From Cohnella sp. AR92 (GTDB lineage Bacteria > Bacillota > Bacilli > Paenibacillales > Paenibacillaceae), in assembly GCF_003990975.1 (NCBI RefSeq), contig NZ_RZJR01000018.1, forward strand, positions 1 through 64,000: DNA of 64,000 nucleotides, written 5' to 3'. Under the pieces are notes generated by a model. It searched no databases. It was given only the letters and a program-made list of their open reading frames with translations, and had not been told where the DNA came from. This document shows, piece after piece, positions 44,116 to 52,964 of the stretch. The position numbers and the translations under genes were made by a program. Position 1 is the stretch's first letter. The number at the start of each line of letters is the position of its first letter.

Positions 44116-46366
44116 GCCCCCTCTTTTCCTCTATGCGCTCTTGTTGACGATCGGCCTGAGCGGGCCATTAACGGTATTCGACCAAGGAGACTTCTATTTC
44201 CATCAAAACTACTACCATACCCCGGAATTTCGGCAGCAGCTGGACCAATACGCTACCCTCCTGAATTTGTTCGAGCTCAATGCGCCGTCTCCTGAGGAGC
44301 TCAAAGCCTCCATCAAGGTAGAAGATAACGAAATTACCGACTATCGCAACCAGTTAGGTTCGCTTACGGACCAGATCGATTCGCTTCGCAACGAATATGA
44401 TCCTCTCATTCAAAGCGCGACCGACGAGAAAAACTCCGCTGCGGCCGACTTGTACCAATCCGAGAGGGACCGCAAGCTGGATGACCTCATGAAGCTGTAC
44501 AAAGATGACGATTCGGTAAGGGCGGCGATCCGGAAGGAAAAGGAGCAACGGGTAAACAGCTACTTCGAGCATCGGGAAGCGAATCGCGCCGAATACAATC
44601 GTCTTCAAGTCAGTTTCGACTTCTACATGAGGAATGATTCGACCGGCGTTGTCCATACGAACCTGAATGCCTCGGATGAACAAGCGGCACGGAAGGAGTT
44701 GTACGGCAACGATCACGTCTATGCCTCCCGTTATCAGGTAGATGCCGAACATTCGATCGATTATTGGATTGAAGGCCATGTTATGCCGGACACCGCGTTC
44801 GTCCCGTATCAAGGCTGGATCGGGGTTCCGAAGTACAGTCCTCTCTCGTTAGAGGCCGCCCAATATCGACGGAAGCAGCTGAGCCTGCTTGCCTATGGGC
44901 TTATCGGCATCGCTCTGCTCGTCCTATGCTTGTATCGATTCAGGGATTTCCTGTCCGTCCGCGGGGAGACAAGCCAGAATTCACCCGCCCGCTCCTATTA
45001 CCGAAAGCTTCCGTTGGATGTCAAATCCCTGCTGCTCGCCGGTTCGGCTATGTTGACGCTAATCTTGCTGGGGAGCAAGACGGATGAGTTCCCCCTTTTG
45101 TTCGAAACGCCATTGTCAAGCGGCGGGCAACTGGTTGTTACGCTCTTGTTCGCCGCGCTGTTCCTGACGTTAACCCTTCTCCAAGCCAAACTCCTGGCGA
45201 GCGAGCCGCTAAGCTGGGAGCATGTCCATAAAGAATGGCCGCGAACTCTTTTGAAGCGGGGAAGCGAGCGAGCGAGGTCCGCCATCGATCGTTTCTTGGA
45301 ACAGGCTAAAGATACTTTTCTGTATAAAAGCACGGGAACCCGACTGCTCGTTCTTGCTTCCATCATGGGCGGGCTCGGCTTTATCGCGGGGTGGACCGCG
45401 CTTTCCTTCGTTCGCGACGGCGTCTACTCGTTCTTCCTTATGGCGCCCATACTGGCTGCGGCGGGGGGAGTATTGTTCTTCCTGTCAACCCGGCAGTTCT
45501 CCTACTTAAACCGGATCGCCAAGGCGGCGGACGAGTTGGCCGCGGGCCGAACGCCGAATGAGCTTCCCCGTTCGGGGAGCGGCGTGCTCGCTGCTCTGGC
45601 GGCCAATATCAACGAGCTAAGACGAGGCGTCAAGGCGCTTCAGAATGAGCAAGCCAAGAGCGAGCGCCAGAAGACCGAGCTCATTACGAACGTCAGCCAC
45701 GACCTGAGAACTCCGCTTACTTCCATCATCACCTATGCCGAGCTGCTGAAGTCGGAGAATGCGACAACCGAGGAACGCGCGGCTTATGCGGAGATCATCG
45801 ACCAGAAGTCGAAGCGCTTGAAGACGATGATCGACGATTTGTTCGAGGTGTCGGCCATGAACAGCGGCAACGCAAGGCTGACATTGGAGCGAACGGACCT
45901 CGTTCAGCTCATGCAGCAAGCCTTGGCGGAGTACAAAGAGGCGATGGACGGCTCCAACGTGCAATTCCGCATCTCGCTGCCGGAAGGCCCGATCTACGCG
46001 CATGCGGATGGGCAGAAGCTATGGCGTTCGTTCGATAACCTGATCGGGAACATGTTGAAGTATTCCATGGAGCATACGCGAGCTTATATCGCGATGCAGT
46101 TGTCGGAACGGCAGGAAGTGAGGATTACGTTCAAGAACGTCTCGAGGTTCGAGATCGGCGATAACGCCGAGGAGATGTTCGAGCGATTCAAGCGCGGGGA
46201 TGCGTCGCGCCATACGGAGGGATCGGGGTTGGGGCTGGCGATCGCCAAGTCGATCGTCGACCTGCATGAAGGACGGTTGACGCTCGAGACCGACGGGGAT
46301 TTGTTCAAAGCGACCGTCCATCTAAGAGCGGAAGACTATCCGGCTTCGCAAGCCGCTCAAGCTTAG
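44093..46366 (+). CDS. multi-pass sensor histidine kinase
   Basis: A 757-aa kinase with an N-terminal helix (about 8-27), a large extracellular sensor domain rich in charged coiled-coil sequence (about 30-260), then about five more helices (263-283, 308-327, 343-362, 414-433, 443-462), a linker, a HisKA domain (H in VSHDLRTPLTSIITY) and a HATPase with GSGLGLAIAKSIVDLH. The TTG start lies inside the regulator gene behind GGTGGTGTGGGG. The mixed large-ectodomain and polytopic architecture is unusual for an OmpR-type partner kinase. Confidence 0.9.
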   Translation: MVTKWKSKPPLFLYALLLTIGLSGPLTVFDQGDFYFHQNYYHTPEFRQQLDQYATLLNLFELNAPSPEELKASIKVEDNEITDYRNQLGSLTDQIDSLRNEYDPLIQSATDEKNSAAADLYQSERDRKLDDLMKLYKDDDSVRAAIRKEKEQRVNSYFEHREANRAEYNRLQVSFDFYMRNDSTGVVHTNLNASDEQAARKELYGNDHVYASRYQVDAEHSIDYWIEGHVMPDTAFVPYQGWIGVPKYSPLSLEAAQYRRKQLSLLAYGLIGIALLVLCLYRFRDFLSVRGETSQNSPARSYYRKLPLDVKSLLLAGSAMLTLILLGSKTDEFPLLFETPLSSGGQLVVTLLFAALFLTLTLLQAKLLASEPLSWEHVHKEWPRTLLKRGSERARSAIDRFLEQAKDTFLYKSTGTRLLVLASIMGGLGFIAGWTALSFVRDGVYSFFLMAPILAAAGGVLFFLSTRQFSYLNRIAKAADELAAGRTPNELPRSGSGVLAALAANINELRRGVKALQNEQAKSERQKTELITNVSHDLRTPLTSIITYAELLKSENATTEERAAYAEIIDQKSKRLKTMIDDLFEVSAMNSGNARLTLERTDLVQLMQQALAEYKEAMDGSNVQFRISLPEGPIYAHADGQKLWRSFDNLIGNMLKYSMEHTRAYIAMQLSERQEVRITFKNVSRFEIGDNAEEMFERFKRGDASRHTEGSGLGLAIAKSIVDLHEGRLTLETDGDLFKATVHLRAEDYPASQAAQA

Positions 46367-46413
46367 AAACAGCCCGCCTAGCCGGAATGTCCGGTTACGG
46401 CGGGCTGTTTTTC
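46367..46413. terminator. bidirectional terminator between the kinase and GH127 genes
   Basis: A stem AACAGCCCGCC / GGCGGGCTGTT with TTTTTC on the plus strand lies between convergent genes. It is nearly the same element as the terminator at 43258-43303. Confidence 0.88.
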
Positions 46414-46419
46414 TCGACG

Positions 46420-48324
46420 CTATTCTTTCTCGCGAATCCAAACCGCCATTTCTCCCGGCGTCCGGTTCCCCCAATAGGCGTAGGGAACCGCCGAGATTGG
46501 GACGCTCGTTCTCTTGCGCATAACGGGCCGGTACAGTTCGCCCTCCCAGTCAGGCTCGGAACGCAGTCCCTCTCCGGACAGGACCACGATCCCGCCCAGC
46601 ACGTCCTCCCGATAAGCCGCCGATAATTCGGAGTCCGCGGGAAGGCGAATATCCGTAAGCTCCGGCCCGTTATCCTCTTCTTCCAAGCAATAAACGAGCG
46701 GTCCGTATTGCAAGGCGATCTTGCCGGCATTCTCGTGCACCTTGGGATTCGATTCGATCCTCTCGACGACCATGGGCAAATCCAGCTTGATGTCGTCGCC
46801 GTCCGACCACTTTCTGCTGATCCGCGCATAGCCATTCCTCACGATCGCCTCCAGCGGAAGCGCTTCTCCGTTAACCGTCATGCTGGGATTCCGGCACCAG
46901 GAAGGGATCCGGAAAGAGAGCGCGCAATCGATCGGATCGGCCGTCCGCAGGCGAATCCGAATCTCTCCGTTCCAAGGATACCGGGTCTCCGTTCGCAGGT
47001 TCAGCTCTCGTCCTTGAACATGGAAGGCGCTCTCGTTGGAAGCATAGAGATGCATGGCAATCTCCGTCCCGTTCTGCGTAAAGAAGTAAGTATCCAATGA
47101 AGTCAGCAAGCGCGCAATATTCGGCGGGCAGCAAGCGCAGCCGAACCACGGCACGCGTTCGGTCTTGACATGCTGCATATCGTATCGATAATGCGCGACG
47201 GCAGGATGAACCTCCAGAGGGTTGACGTAAAAGTAGCGGGTTCCGTCCAGCGAAATCCCGCTCAGGACCCCGTTGTACAGAACGCGTTCCATCACATCCC
47301 CGTAACGGCCGTCCTGCTCGAGCCGAAGCATTCGGGAAGCCCACATGACGAGCCCGATGGAAGCGCACGTCTCCGTATAGGCCGTGTCGTTCGGCAGATC
47401 GTAATCGACCGTAAACCGTTCGGCATGGCCTTGCGAGCCTATTCCTCCCGTAATGTACATCCGTTTGGTCGTCACATGATCCCATAGCTTGCGAAGCGCC
47501 TCGGTCAACGTCTCGTCTGCATAAGCCAACGCGAGATCCGCCATGGCCGCATACAGGTACATGGCGCGGACGGAGTGTCCTTCCGCCGTCTCCTGCTCCC
47601 TCACGGGAGCGTGCGCTTGATGGTAATCCAGGTCGAACCATCGATCCTTGGACGGACCGCCGAACCCGGCGTCCTCTTTGAGGAAACTCGGCTGCTTGCC
47701 TCGCTCTTCGATAAAGTGCCGGCTTAAATCCAGATACCTTTGTTCTTTGGTCGCCCGATGCAGCTTGACCAGCGCAAGCTCGATCTCCTCATGACCGCAG
47801 TACGCCTGAATTTGGCCCGACTGCGGCCCCATGATCCGGTCGATATAATCGGCGTAACGGCACATCACGTCCAGAAACTTCCGCTTGCCCGTGGACTCGT
47901 AGTAAGCCACCGCGGCCTCGATCAGGTGGCCGGCGCAATAAAGCTCATGCCCGAACGAGAAGTCCTTCCATCTCCGGTCCGGAGCGGCGACCGAATAATA
48001 GGTGTTTAGGTACCCGTCCGGCTTCTGCGCGCGCCCCATCAGATCGACGACCGCATCGACGACGGCCTCGAGCCGAGGGTTCGGGTCGTGCCGCAGGCTA
48101 TGCGCGGCCGCTTCGACCCACTTGGCAACGTCGCTGTCCTGGAATACCATTCCATAGAAGGTCCCCGTCTGCTCCCCTGCCGAGATGCGGAAATTCTCGA
48201 CGGCATGGCTTGGCTCCGCGCCTTCGATTTCGTCGTTCAGCGCCTTCCATTGATAAGGAATCGTTTCTTGGACGGTTCGACGGACTTTGGGCTGCCAGAA
48301 TTGATCGATAAGCCTAACATTCAT
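46420..48324 (-). CDS. GH127 beta-L-arabinofuranosidase
   Basis: A 634-aa cytosolic (alpha/alpha)6-barrel enzyme, formerly DUF1680, with no signal peptide. The hallmark metal-cysteine site is intact: E318 and C320 (TETC), and C396, C398, C399 in the CACCPPN motif. These have the same spacing as in HypBA1, where the cysteine equivalent to C398 is the nucleophile and a zinc ion is held by the others. It removes beta-L-arabinofuranosyl units from arabino-oligosaccharides after import. AAAGGAG precedes the ATG. It is last in an operon after the binding protein and two permeases. Confidence 0.93.
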   Translation of the reverse strand: MNVRLIDQFWQPKVRRTVQETIPYQWKALNDEIEGAEPSHAVENFRISAGEQTGTFYGMVFQDSDVAKWVEAAAHSLRHDPNPRLEAVVDAVVDLMGRAQKPDGYLNTYYSVAAPDRRWKDFSFGHELYCAGHLIEAAVAYYESTGKRKFLDVMCRYADYIDRIMGPQSGQIQAYCGHEEIELALVKLHRATKEQRYLDLSRHFIEERGKQPSFLKEDAGFGGPSKDRWFDLDYHQAHAPVREQETAEGHSVRAMYLYAAMADLALAYADETLTEALRKLWDHVTTKRMYITGGIGSQGHAERFTVDYDLPNDTAYTETCASIGLVMWASRMLRLEQDGRYGDVMERVLYNGVLSGISLDGTRYFYVNPLEVHPAVAHYRYDMQHVKTERVPWFGCACCPPNIARLLTSLDTYFFTQNGTEIAMHLYASNESAFHVQGRELNLRTETRYPWNGEIRIRLRTADPIDCALSFRIPSWCRNPSMTVNGEALPLEAIVRNGYARISRKWSDGDDIKLDLPMVVERIESNPKVHENAGKIALQYGPLVYCLEEEDNGPELTDIRLPADSELSAAYREDVLGGIVVLSGEGLRSEPDWEGELYRPVMRKRTSVPISAVPYAYWGNRTPGEMAVWIREKE

Positions 48325-48369
48325 AACGATAATTCTCCTTTCAACGGGACGACGCTTGTGGCGCTCAAG

Positions 48370-49239
48370 CTAATTTTTCAATCCGGTTAGCGTAATTCCC
48401 TCAACGAAATACTTCTGACCGATCAGGTAGAAAATGACGCCGGGAGCAAAGGACAGGCATGTAGCCGCCATCGTCAGCGACCAGTCCGACTTTAATTGAC
48501 CTCTAAAATTGGTAAGCCCCAAAGCGATCGTGTATTTGTCGCTCGAGTTGATGTAGATCATCTGTTGGAGCAGATCGTTCCATAGGCCGATGAAGATAAA
48601 CAACGCGACGACGATCATGGCAGGCTTGATGGCCGGGATAATAATGCTGAACAGGATACGGAAGGATCCGGCGCCGTCGATCGTGGCCGCTTGGTCGAGC
48701 TCTCTCGGGATCGAGCTGATGAACTGGCGGATCAAGAAGATATTAAAAGCGCCGCCGCCGCAAAAATAAGGCAGAATCAGCGGCAAGTAGCTGTCATGGA
48801 GCCCGAGTCCCCTCGTCCAGGCAATGTACAGCGGAATCAGGGTAACCATCGCCGGCAGCAGCATGGAGCCGATGCATAGAGCCCAGATCAGCTGCTTCCC
48901 CCGGAACCGCAGCCTCGCGAAGGCATAGCCGCACAAGGTGGCCGTGAAGGTTCCTGCCAAGCAGGAAGGAACGATAATGATCATGGTGTTCAACAAATAT
49001 TTCCAAAACTTGAAGACTTCCAACGTTTTCTCGTAATTAGAGAACAGCCAATCCTTAGGGACAATCGACGGAGGAAACTTGTAGATCTCGGAGTTGGTCA
49101 TCAAGGAAGTACGGAAGATCCACCAGATCGGAAAGAGAACGAGAAGGGCAAAGAAAACGATGAGAATCAGCGTAATCCCATTCATCGTTCGTTGGCTGCG
49201 TTTCTTGCTCTTTAACCGGACATAGGGCGCTTCGCTCAT
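48370..49239 (-). CDS. sugar ABC transporter permease (MalG-like)
   Basis: The start at 49239 gives 289 aa behind AAGGGGG. Six transmembrane helices and the EAA loop DQAATIDGAGSFRILFSIIIP identify a CUT1 permease. Its start overlaps the stop of the other permease by ATGA. It lies 45 bp before GH127, so the imported sugar is probably an arabinose-containing oligosaccharide. Confidence 0.92.
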   Translation of the reverse strand: MSEAPYVRLKSKKRSQRTMNGITLILIVFFALLVLFPIWWIFRTSLMTNSEIYKFPPSIVPKDWLFSNYEKTLEVFKFWKYLLNTMIIIVPSCLAGTFTATLCGYAFARLRFRGKQLIWALCIGSMLLPAMVTLIPLYIAWTRGLGLHDSYLPLILPYFCGGGAFNIFLIRQFISSIPRELDQAATIDGAGSFRILFSIIIPAIKPAMIVVALFIFIGLWNDLLQQMIYINSSDKYTIALGLTNFRGQLKSDWSLTMAATCLSFAPGVIFYLIGQKYFVEGITLTGLKN

Positions 49240-50159
49240 CTGTCGTCGCCCCCTTCGTAGAAGATCCACCGGTTAGAGGTCTTGAACAGAACGGCGGTGA
49301 AAGCGGCCAGAATGGCGAATATGATAAAGGTCGTCGCGCAGGCATAGCCCAGCTTGTAATTGACAAAGGCTTGGTCATACATCAGATAGGTCATGAAGCG
49401 CGAGGAGTTGCCCGGACCTCCGTTGGTCAGAGCAAGAGCCGGCGTAATGACCTGGAGATTGGCTATCAGGCTCATTAGCAGGTTATAAAAGATAATCGGC
49501 GACATGCAGGGCAAGGTGATGTGCAGGAAGCGCTGCCAGCCGTTCGCGCCATCCATCTCGGCCGCTTCGTGATAAACGCCCGGAACGTTCTGAAGTCCGG
49601 CCAGAAAAATAACGATCAAGTTCCCTGCCAGCCAAACCGCGATCAGCGAAAGGGAGGGGATGACATACCGGGAATCCGCGATAAACAGAATTTTGTTCAA
49701 TCCGATCTCGGAGAGAAGAAAATTGAAGAAGCCGAAATTCGCCTCGTAAAGCCAGGACCATCCCACGTAGATGGCGACGGCCGGCAGAACGTAAGGTACG
49801 TAGAATACGGCCCGAAAAAAACCTCTTCCCGGAATTTTGCGGTTGAGCAGCATCGCGATGAATAGAGAATAGATCATGCTGCCCGCGACGGATAAGACAG
49901 CGAAATAGATCGTTGCGATAATCGAATCTTTCAGATAAGGATCGGCGGTAAACAGCTTGACATAATTATCGAAGCCGATCCATTCGGGCCTCTTCAGGCC
50001 GGTCCAGTTGGTCAAACTGATTCCGAGCACTCCCGCTAGCGGCAGATACGTGAGGAAGATCAGTCCGAGGAAGGCCGGGATCAAGCATAGATAAGCGACC
50101 CGTTCCTCGCTCTTATGAAGGCGGGAACGACGCTTCGGCAGTTTATTGATGGTTTCCAT
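49236..50159 (-). CDS. sugar ABC transporter permease (MalF-like)
   Basis: A 307-aa membrane protein with a basic N-terminus (KLPKRRSRLHKSEERVAYL), six helices and the EAA loop HEAAEMDGANGWQRFLHITLP. GAAGGGGAG precedes the ATG. It follows the binding-protein gene by 76 bp and overlaps the MalG-like gene by 4 nt. Confidence 0.92.
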   Translation of the reverse strand: METINKLPKRRSRLHKSEERVAYLCLIPAFLGLIFLTYLPLAGVLGISLTNWTGLKRPEWIGFDNYVKLFTADPYLKDSIIATIYFAVLSVAGSMIYSLFIAMLLNRKIPGRGFFRAVFYVPYVLPAVAIYVGWSWLYEANFGFFNFLLSEIGLNKILFIADSRYVIPSLSLIAVWLAGNLIVIFLAGLQNVPGVYHEAAEMDGANGWQRFLHITLPCMSPIIFYNLLMSLIANLQVITPALALTNGGPGNSSRFMTYLMYDQAFVNYKLGYACATTFIIFAILAAFTAVLFKTSNRWIFYEGGDDR

Positions 50160-50235
50160 ATCTCGCTCCCCTTCTCATCTTAGAAGGATGACCGCCGCTT
50201 GGGCGATCCAGGGCGGTCATCCTTCCTATCATCTG

Positions 50236-51663
50236 TTAGTTCTGGCCGTTATGGGCGGCTTTCAGAGCATCGAGATTCTTGGCGATCGCGTCCTTGGCGG
50301 TCGTCTTGCCGGTCCATACATCCCCAAGAACCGACGAGAGCAGCGTATTGAATTCCGTCGTATGGTTCGTAAAGAACCAGGAGGCCGGTCTCGCGGCAGA
50401 GGATTGCGCATAATCGACGACCGCGGACTTGTATTCGTCATACGTCGGGAAGTTCGGATTGTCGACCCATTTGTGGGTGAGCGTTTCGTCCTTGTACCAC
50501 TTCTCTAGCGTCGGCATCCAGATGCCCGAGCTGATGAGTCCCCAGTTGTTCTCTTCGGAGTTGTACCATTTGAGCCATTCCATCGCTTCTTGCGGATGCT
50601 TGGTTTGGGAGAAGACGACGTTCGCGCCGCCCGTATTGAGAGTCACTTTATCCTTCATGTAAGGCAGCACGGCAACTCCGTAGTTCAAGCCCTTCTCCTT
50701 GGCCGTATTCAAGCTGGTGCCAACGTTCCACGCGCCGTTCGTAGCCATGGCAACCGTTCCCGCGATGATCGTGCGTTGAATGCCGTCGTCGGTTTGGCCG
50801 ACGGAGAGCGGAGCGACATGATCCTTCAAGTACAGATCGGCAACCTTCTGAATCGCTTCGACGCTTGCGTCTTCTCCGATTCTCACCTCTGTCCCGTCTT
50901 CGGAATAGAACCCGCCGCCGTTGCTCAGGACCCAAGCTTCCAACTGCCACGCCAGATTCTCGACGGATGCGCCATACTGAACGATACTCTTCGAATTAAA
51001 GCCGTCCTCGCCTGGATGCTTGCCGTTCTTGTCGATCGTCAGCTTCTTGGCGGCGTCGACGAATTCGTCCCATGTCCATGCCTTATCCAACGCGGACGGA
51101 GGATATGCCACCTTGGCTTTGTCGAACATGTCTTTGTTGTAATAGAGAAGAAGGACTTCATTGGCGGCGGCATAGGCTACCGTCTTGCCTTGGTACTTAT
51201 ACGCCAAGCTGTCCAGCGGCTTGCTGTCGCTTCCTTCGTACATGGCGCTGACGTCGTTCAGCATGCCTTCGGAGGACCATTGAATGACGCCATCCTCCTT
51301 CATCATCCCCGTATCCGGCAATTGGCCCGCCGTTGCCTCCGTATTCAGCTTGGTCATGTAGTTCTCCCAAGGAATCGAGACCACCTTCACTTCGATTCTG
51401 TCTTGGGAAGCGTTGAACTTATCCGCTACCGCCTGCGTTACGCTTCCTTCTTCCGCGCTCCCCCACATCGAATACGTGATCTTGACTTTCTCCGTCTTGG
51501 CAGGCGTCTTCTCAGGCGCAGTGGAAGCCTCTCCCTCCGATGAAGCCGGTGTCTTTGTCGAAGCCGGTGAAGCCGTGTTTGTCTCGTTATTCCCGCAGCC
51601 GATGACGCCGATCGCCAAAGCGGCCGTGAGAAATCCTGCTCCTAGCTTCTTGCCTACTTTCAT
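50236..51663 (-). CDS. sugar ABC transporter substrate-binding lipoprotein
   Basis: A 475-aa CUT1 solute-binding protein. The lipoprotein signal ends in IGVIGCG (Cys23), followed by a Ser/Thr/Pro/Lys-rich tether (about 28-62). The binding domain (about 65-470) shows the usual SMWGSAEEGSVTQAVADKFN start and YYNKDMFDKAKV region. GAAGGGAGAG precedes the ATG. It heads the operon with the two permeases and GH127. No ATPase gene is present, so a shared MsmX-type subunit is expected. Confidence 0.93.
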   Translation of the reverse strand: MKVGKKLGAGFLTAALAIGVIGCGNNETNTASPASTKTPASSEGEASTAPEKTPAKTEKVKITYSMWGSAEEGSVTQAVADKFNASQDRIEVKVVSIPWENYMTKLNTEATAGQLPDTGMMKEDGVIQWSSEGMLNDVSAMYEGSDSKPLDSLAYKYQGKTVAYAAANEVLLLYYNKDMFDKAKVAYPPSALDKAWTWDEFVDAAKKLTIDKNGKHPGEDGFNSKSIVQYGASVENLAWQLEAWVLSNGGGFYSEDGTEVRIGEDASVEAIQKVADLYLKDHVAPLSVGQTDDGIQRTIIAGTVAMATNGAWNVGTSLNTAKEKGLNYGVAVLPYMKDKVTLNTGGANVVFSQTKHPQEAMEWLKWYNSEENNWGLISSGIWMPTLEKWYKDETLTHKWVDNPNFPTYDEYKSAVVDYAQSSAARPASWFFTNHTTEFNTLLSSVLGDVWTGKTTAKDAIAKNLDALKAAHNGQN

Positions 51664-52043
51664 TGCCCCGCTCTCCCTTCGTCAATCGAAAATAATTATG
51701 TCTAATCGTTTAACCCGTTTCCTTGTGCACGTAAGGCTCTCAAGTTAAACGTTTAGCATCTTTAACCTGCTTCCTCCCCTAGCGCTGAGCTTTGTGCGAT
51801 TGACACTGTTCAGGAAAGCGCTTTAATGGAATTGTGCCATGAAATAGAGCCGGGAAAAACAACTTATTCCAACCTGATTTTTAATGATTTCAACCTTACT
51901 TCCTAGCCGCGGAATTGAATGGGGGTTGCCGGTCAACTTGCAACAAAGTCTTTTTTAAGCGAGAAGGATGAAGTATCATGGAATAGGAAATAGAAACTTT
52001 TGCTAGATTTGTATTCGCGATTTCAACCTTGGGAGGAACGAGC
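51664..52043. promoter_or_regulatory. divergent control region of the arabinoside locus
   Basis: This 380-bp gap separates the ABC/GH127 operon (minus) from the AraC gene (plus). It contains a TAAACGTTTA palindrome (51746-51755) nearest the binding-protein gene, a plus-strand TTGACA (51800-51805) with a TTTAAT -10 16 bp on, a cre-like GGAAAGCGCTTTAA (51813-51826), and three copies of a TTYCAACCT element (51867, 51889 and 52022). No ORF is supported here. Confidence 0.6.
51813..51826. promoter_or_regulatory. cre-like CcpA site
   Basis: GGAAAGCGCTTTAA matches the palindromic cre form TGAAAGCGCTTTCA at 12 of 14 positions with the AAAGCGCTTT core intact. It lies between the divergent arabinoside operons and overlaps the possible plus-strand -10. 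Confidence 0.55.
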
Positions 52044-52934
52044 GTGGATTCCGCGATTCTTCACTTTGTGTCGCCGCCGATTCCTTATTTCGTAGACTGC
52101 GGCCATGCCTCCTACGGGGTAGGCGATACGCATATCGACCGGACTGGCATTCAAGTGTTCGATCTGATTGTCGTGCGCAAAGGGGTGCTTCCGATCGGGG
52201 AGAACGGGCATACATGGGAGATCCGCGAGGGAGAGGGGCTTGTCCTTCTGCCGAATGGACACCATTACGGCAGCGCTCCCTGCAAGGTTGACACGGAGAT
52301 CATCTGGATCCATTTTCAAACCTTCGGCAGCTGGCGGATGTGCCAAAACATGGACGAATGCTTGGTCAACCAGCTGGAATTGATCGAGGAGCACAAGAAG
52401 CTCGCGTATCTCAACCATGCCGACGCCTGCTCCATCTTCATCCCCAAGCATATGAAGCTGTCGGCCAAAGCCATGGAAGCGCTGGAGACGTTCTTCAAGC
52501 AGGAGAACGAGCCGCAGTCGCTGCGGAACTGGAGGCGGCAGGCGTCCTTCCAGCAGTTCCTGCAGCATCTGGATCGCGATCTCGCTTCCCCGGCGAACGT
52601 CACCGCGATTCAGCTCGCCGATCAGATCGAGCTGTTCATTCGCCAGCATTACGCGAGCGATATCACGAATTCGGTGCTTCAGAAGAAACTGAACTATCAC
52701 CCGAATTATCTGGCCAAAGCGATGCTGAAAGTCTATGGAATGACCCCCTTGGCCTATCTGCAATACTATCGGCTCGAGCAATCCAAACGCCTTCTTCTGC
52801 AGACCTCCTGGTCGATTGCCCGGATCGCGGATGAGGTCGGCTTCCAACATATCTCTCATTTTTCCACCTGTTTCTCCAAGAAAGAAGGCCTCTCTCCCAC
52901 CGGCTTCCGCAGCAAGTTCGCGAAGAAGCGATAG
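52044..52934 (+). CDS. AraC-family transcriptional regulator with cupin sensor
   Basis: A 296-aa protein with an N-terminal cupin-type sugar-binding domain (about 10-95; VVRKGVLPIGENG, PNGHHYG) and a C-terminal double helix-turn-helix (about 190-292) ending in DEVGFQHISHFSTCFSKKEG. It starts at GTG, with GGGAGG 7 nt upstream; a TTG five codons earlier lies in the ribosome site. It is divergent from the ABC/GH127 operon and 30 bp upstream of an unassigned enzyme-like gene, so it probably controls both. Confidence 0.92.
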   Translation: MDSAILHFVSPPIPYFVDCGHASYGVGDTHIDRTGIQVFDLIVVRKGVLPIGENGHTWEIREGEGLVLLPNGHHYGSAPCKVDTEIIWIHFQTFGSWRMCQNMDECLVNQLELIEEHKKLAYLNHADACSIFIPKHMKLSAKAMEALETFFKQENEPQSLRNWRRQASFQQFLQHLDRDLASPANVTAIQLADQIELFIRQHYASDITNSVLQKKLNYHPNYLAKAMLKVYGMTPLAYLQYYRLEQSKRLLLQTSWSIARIADEVGFQHISHFSTCFSKKEGLSPTGFRSKFAKKR

Positions 52935-52964
52935 ATTTCAAATCAACGACAAGGAGTGTCCTCT

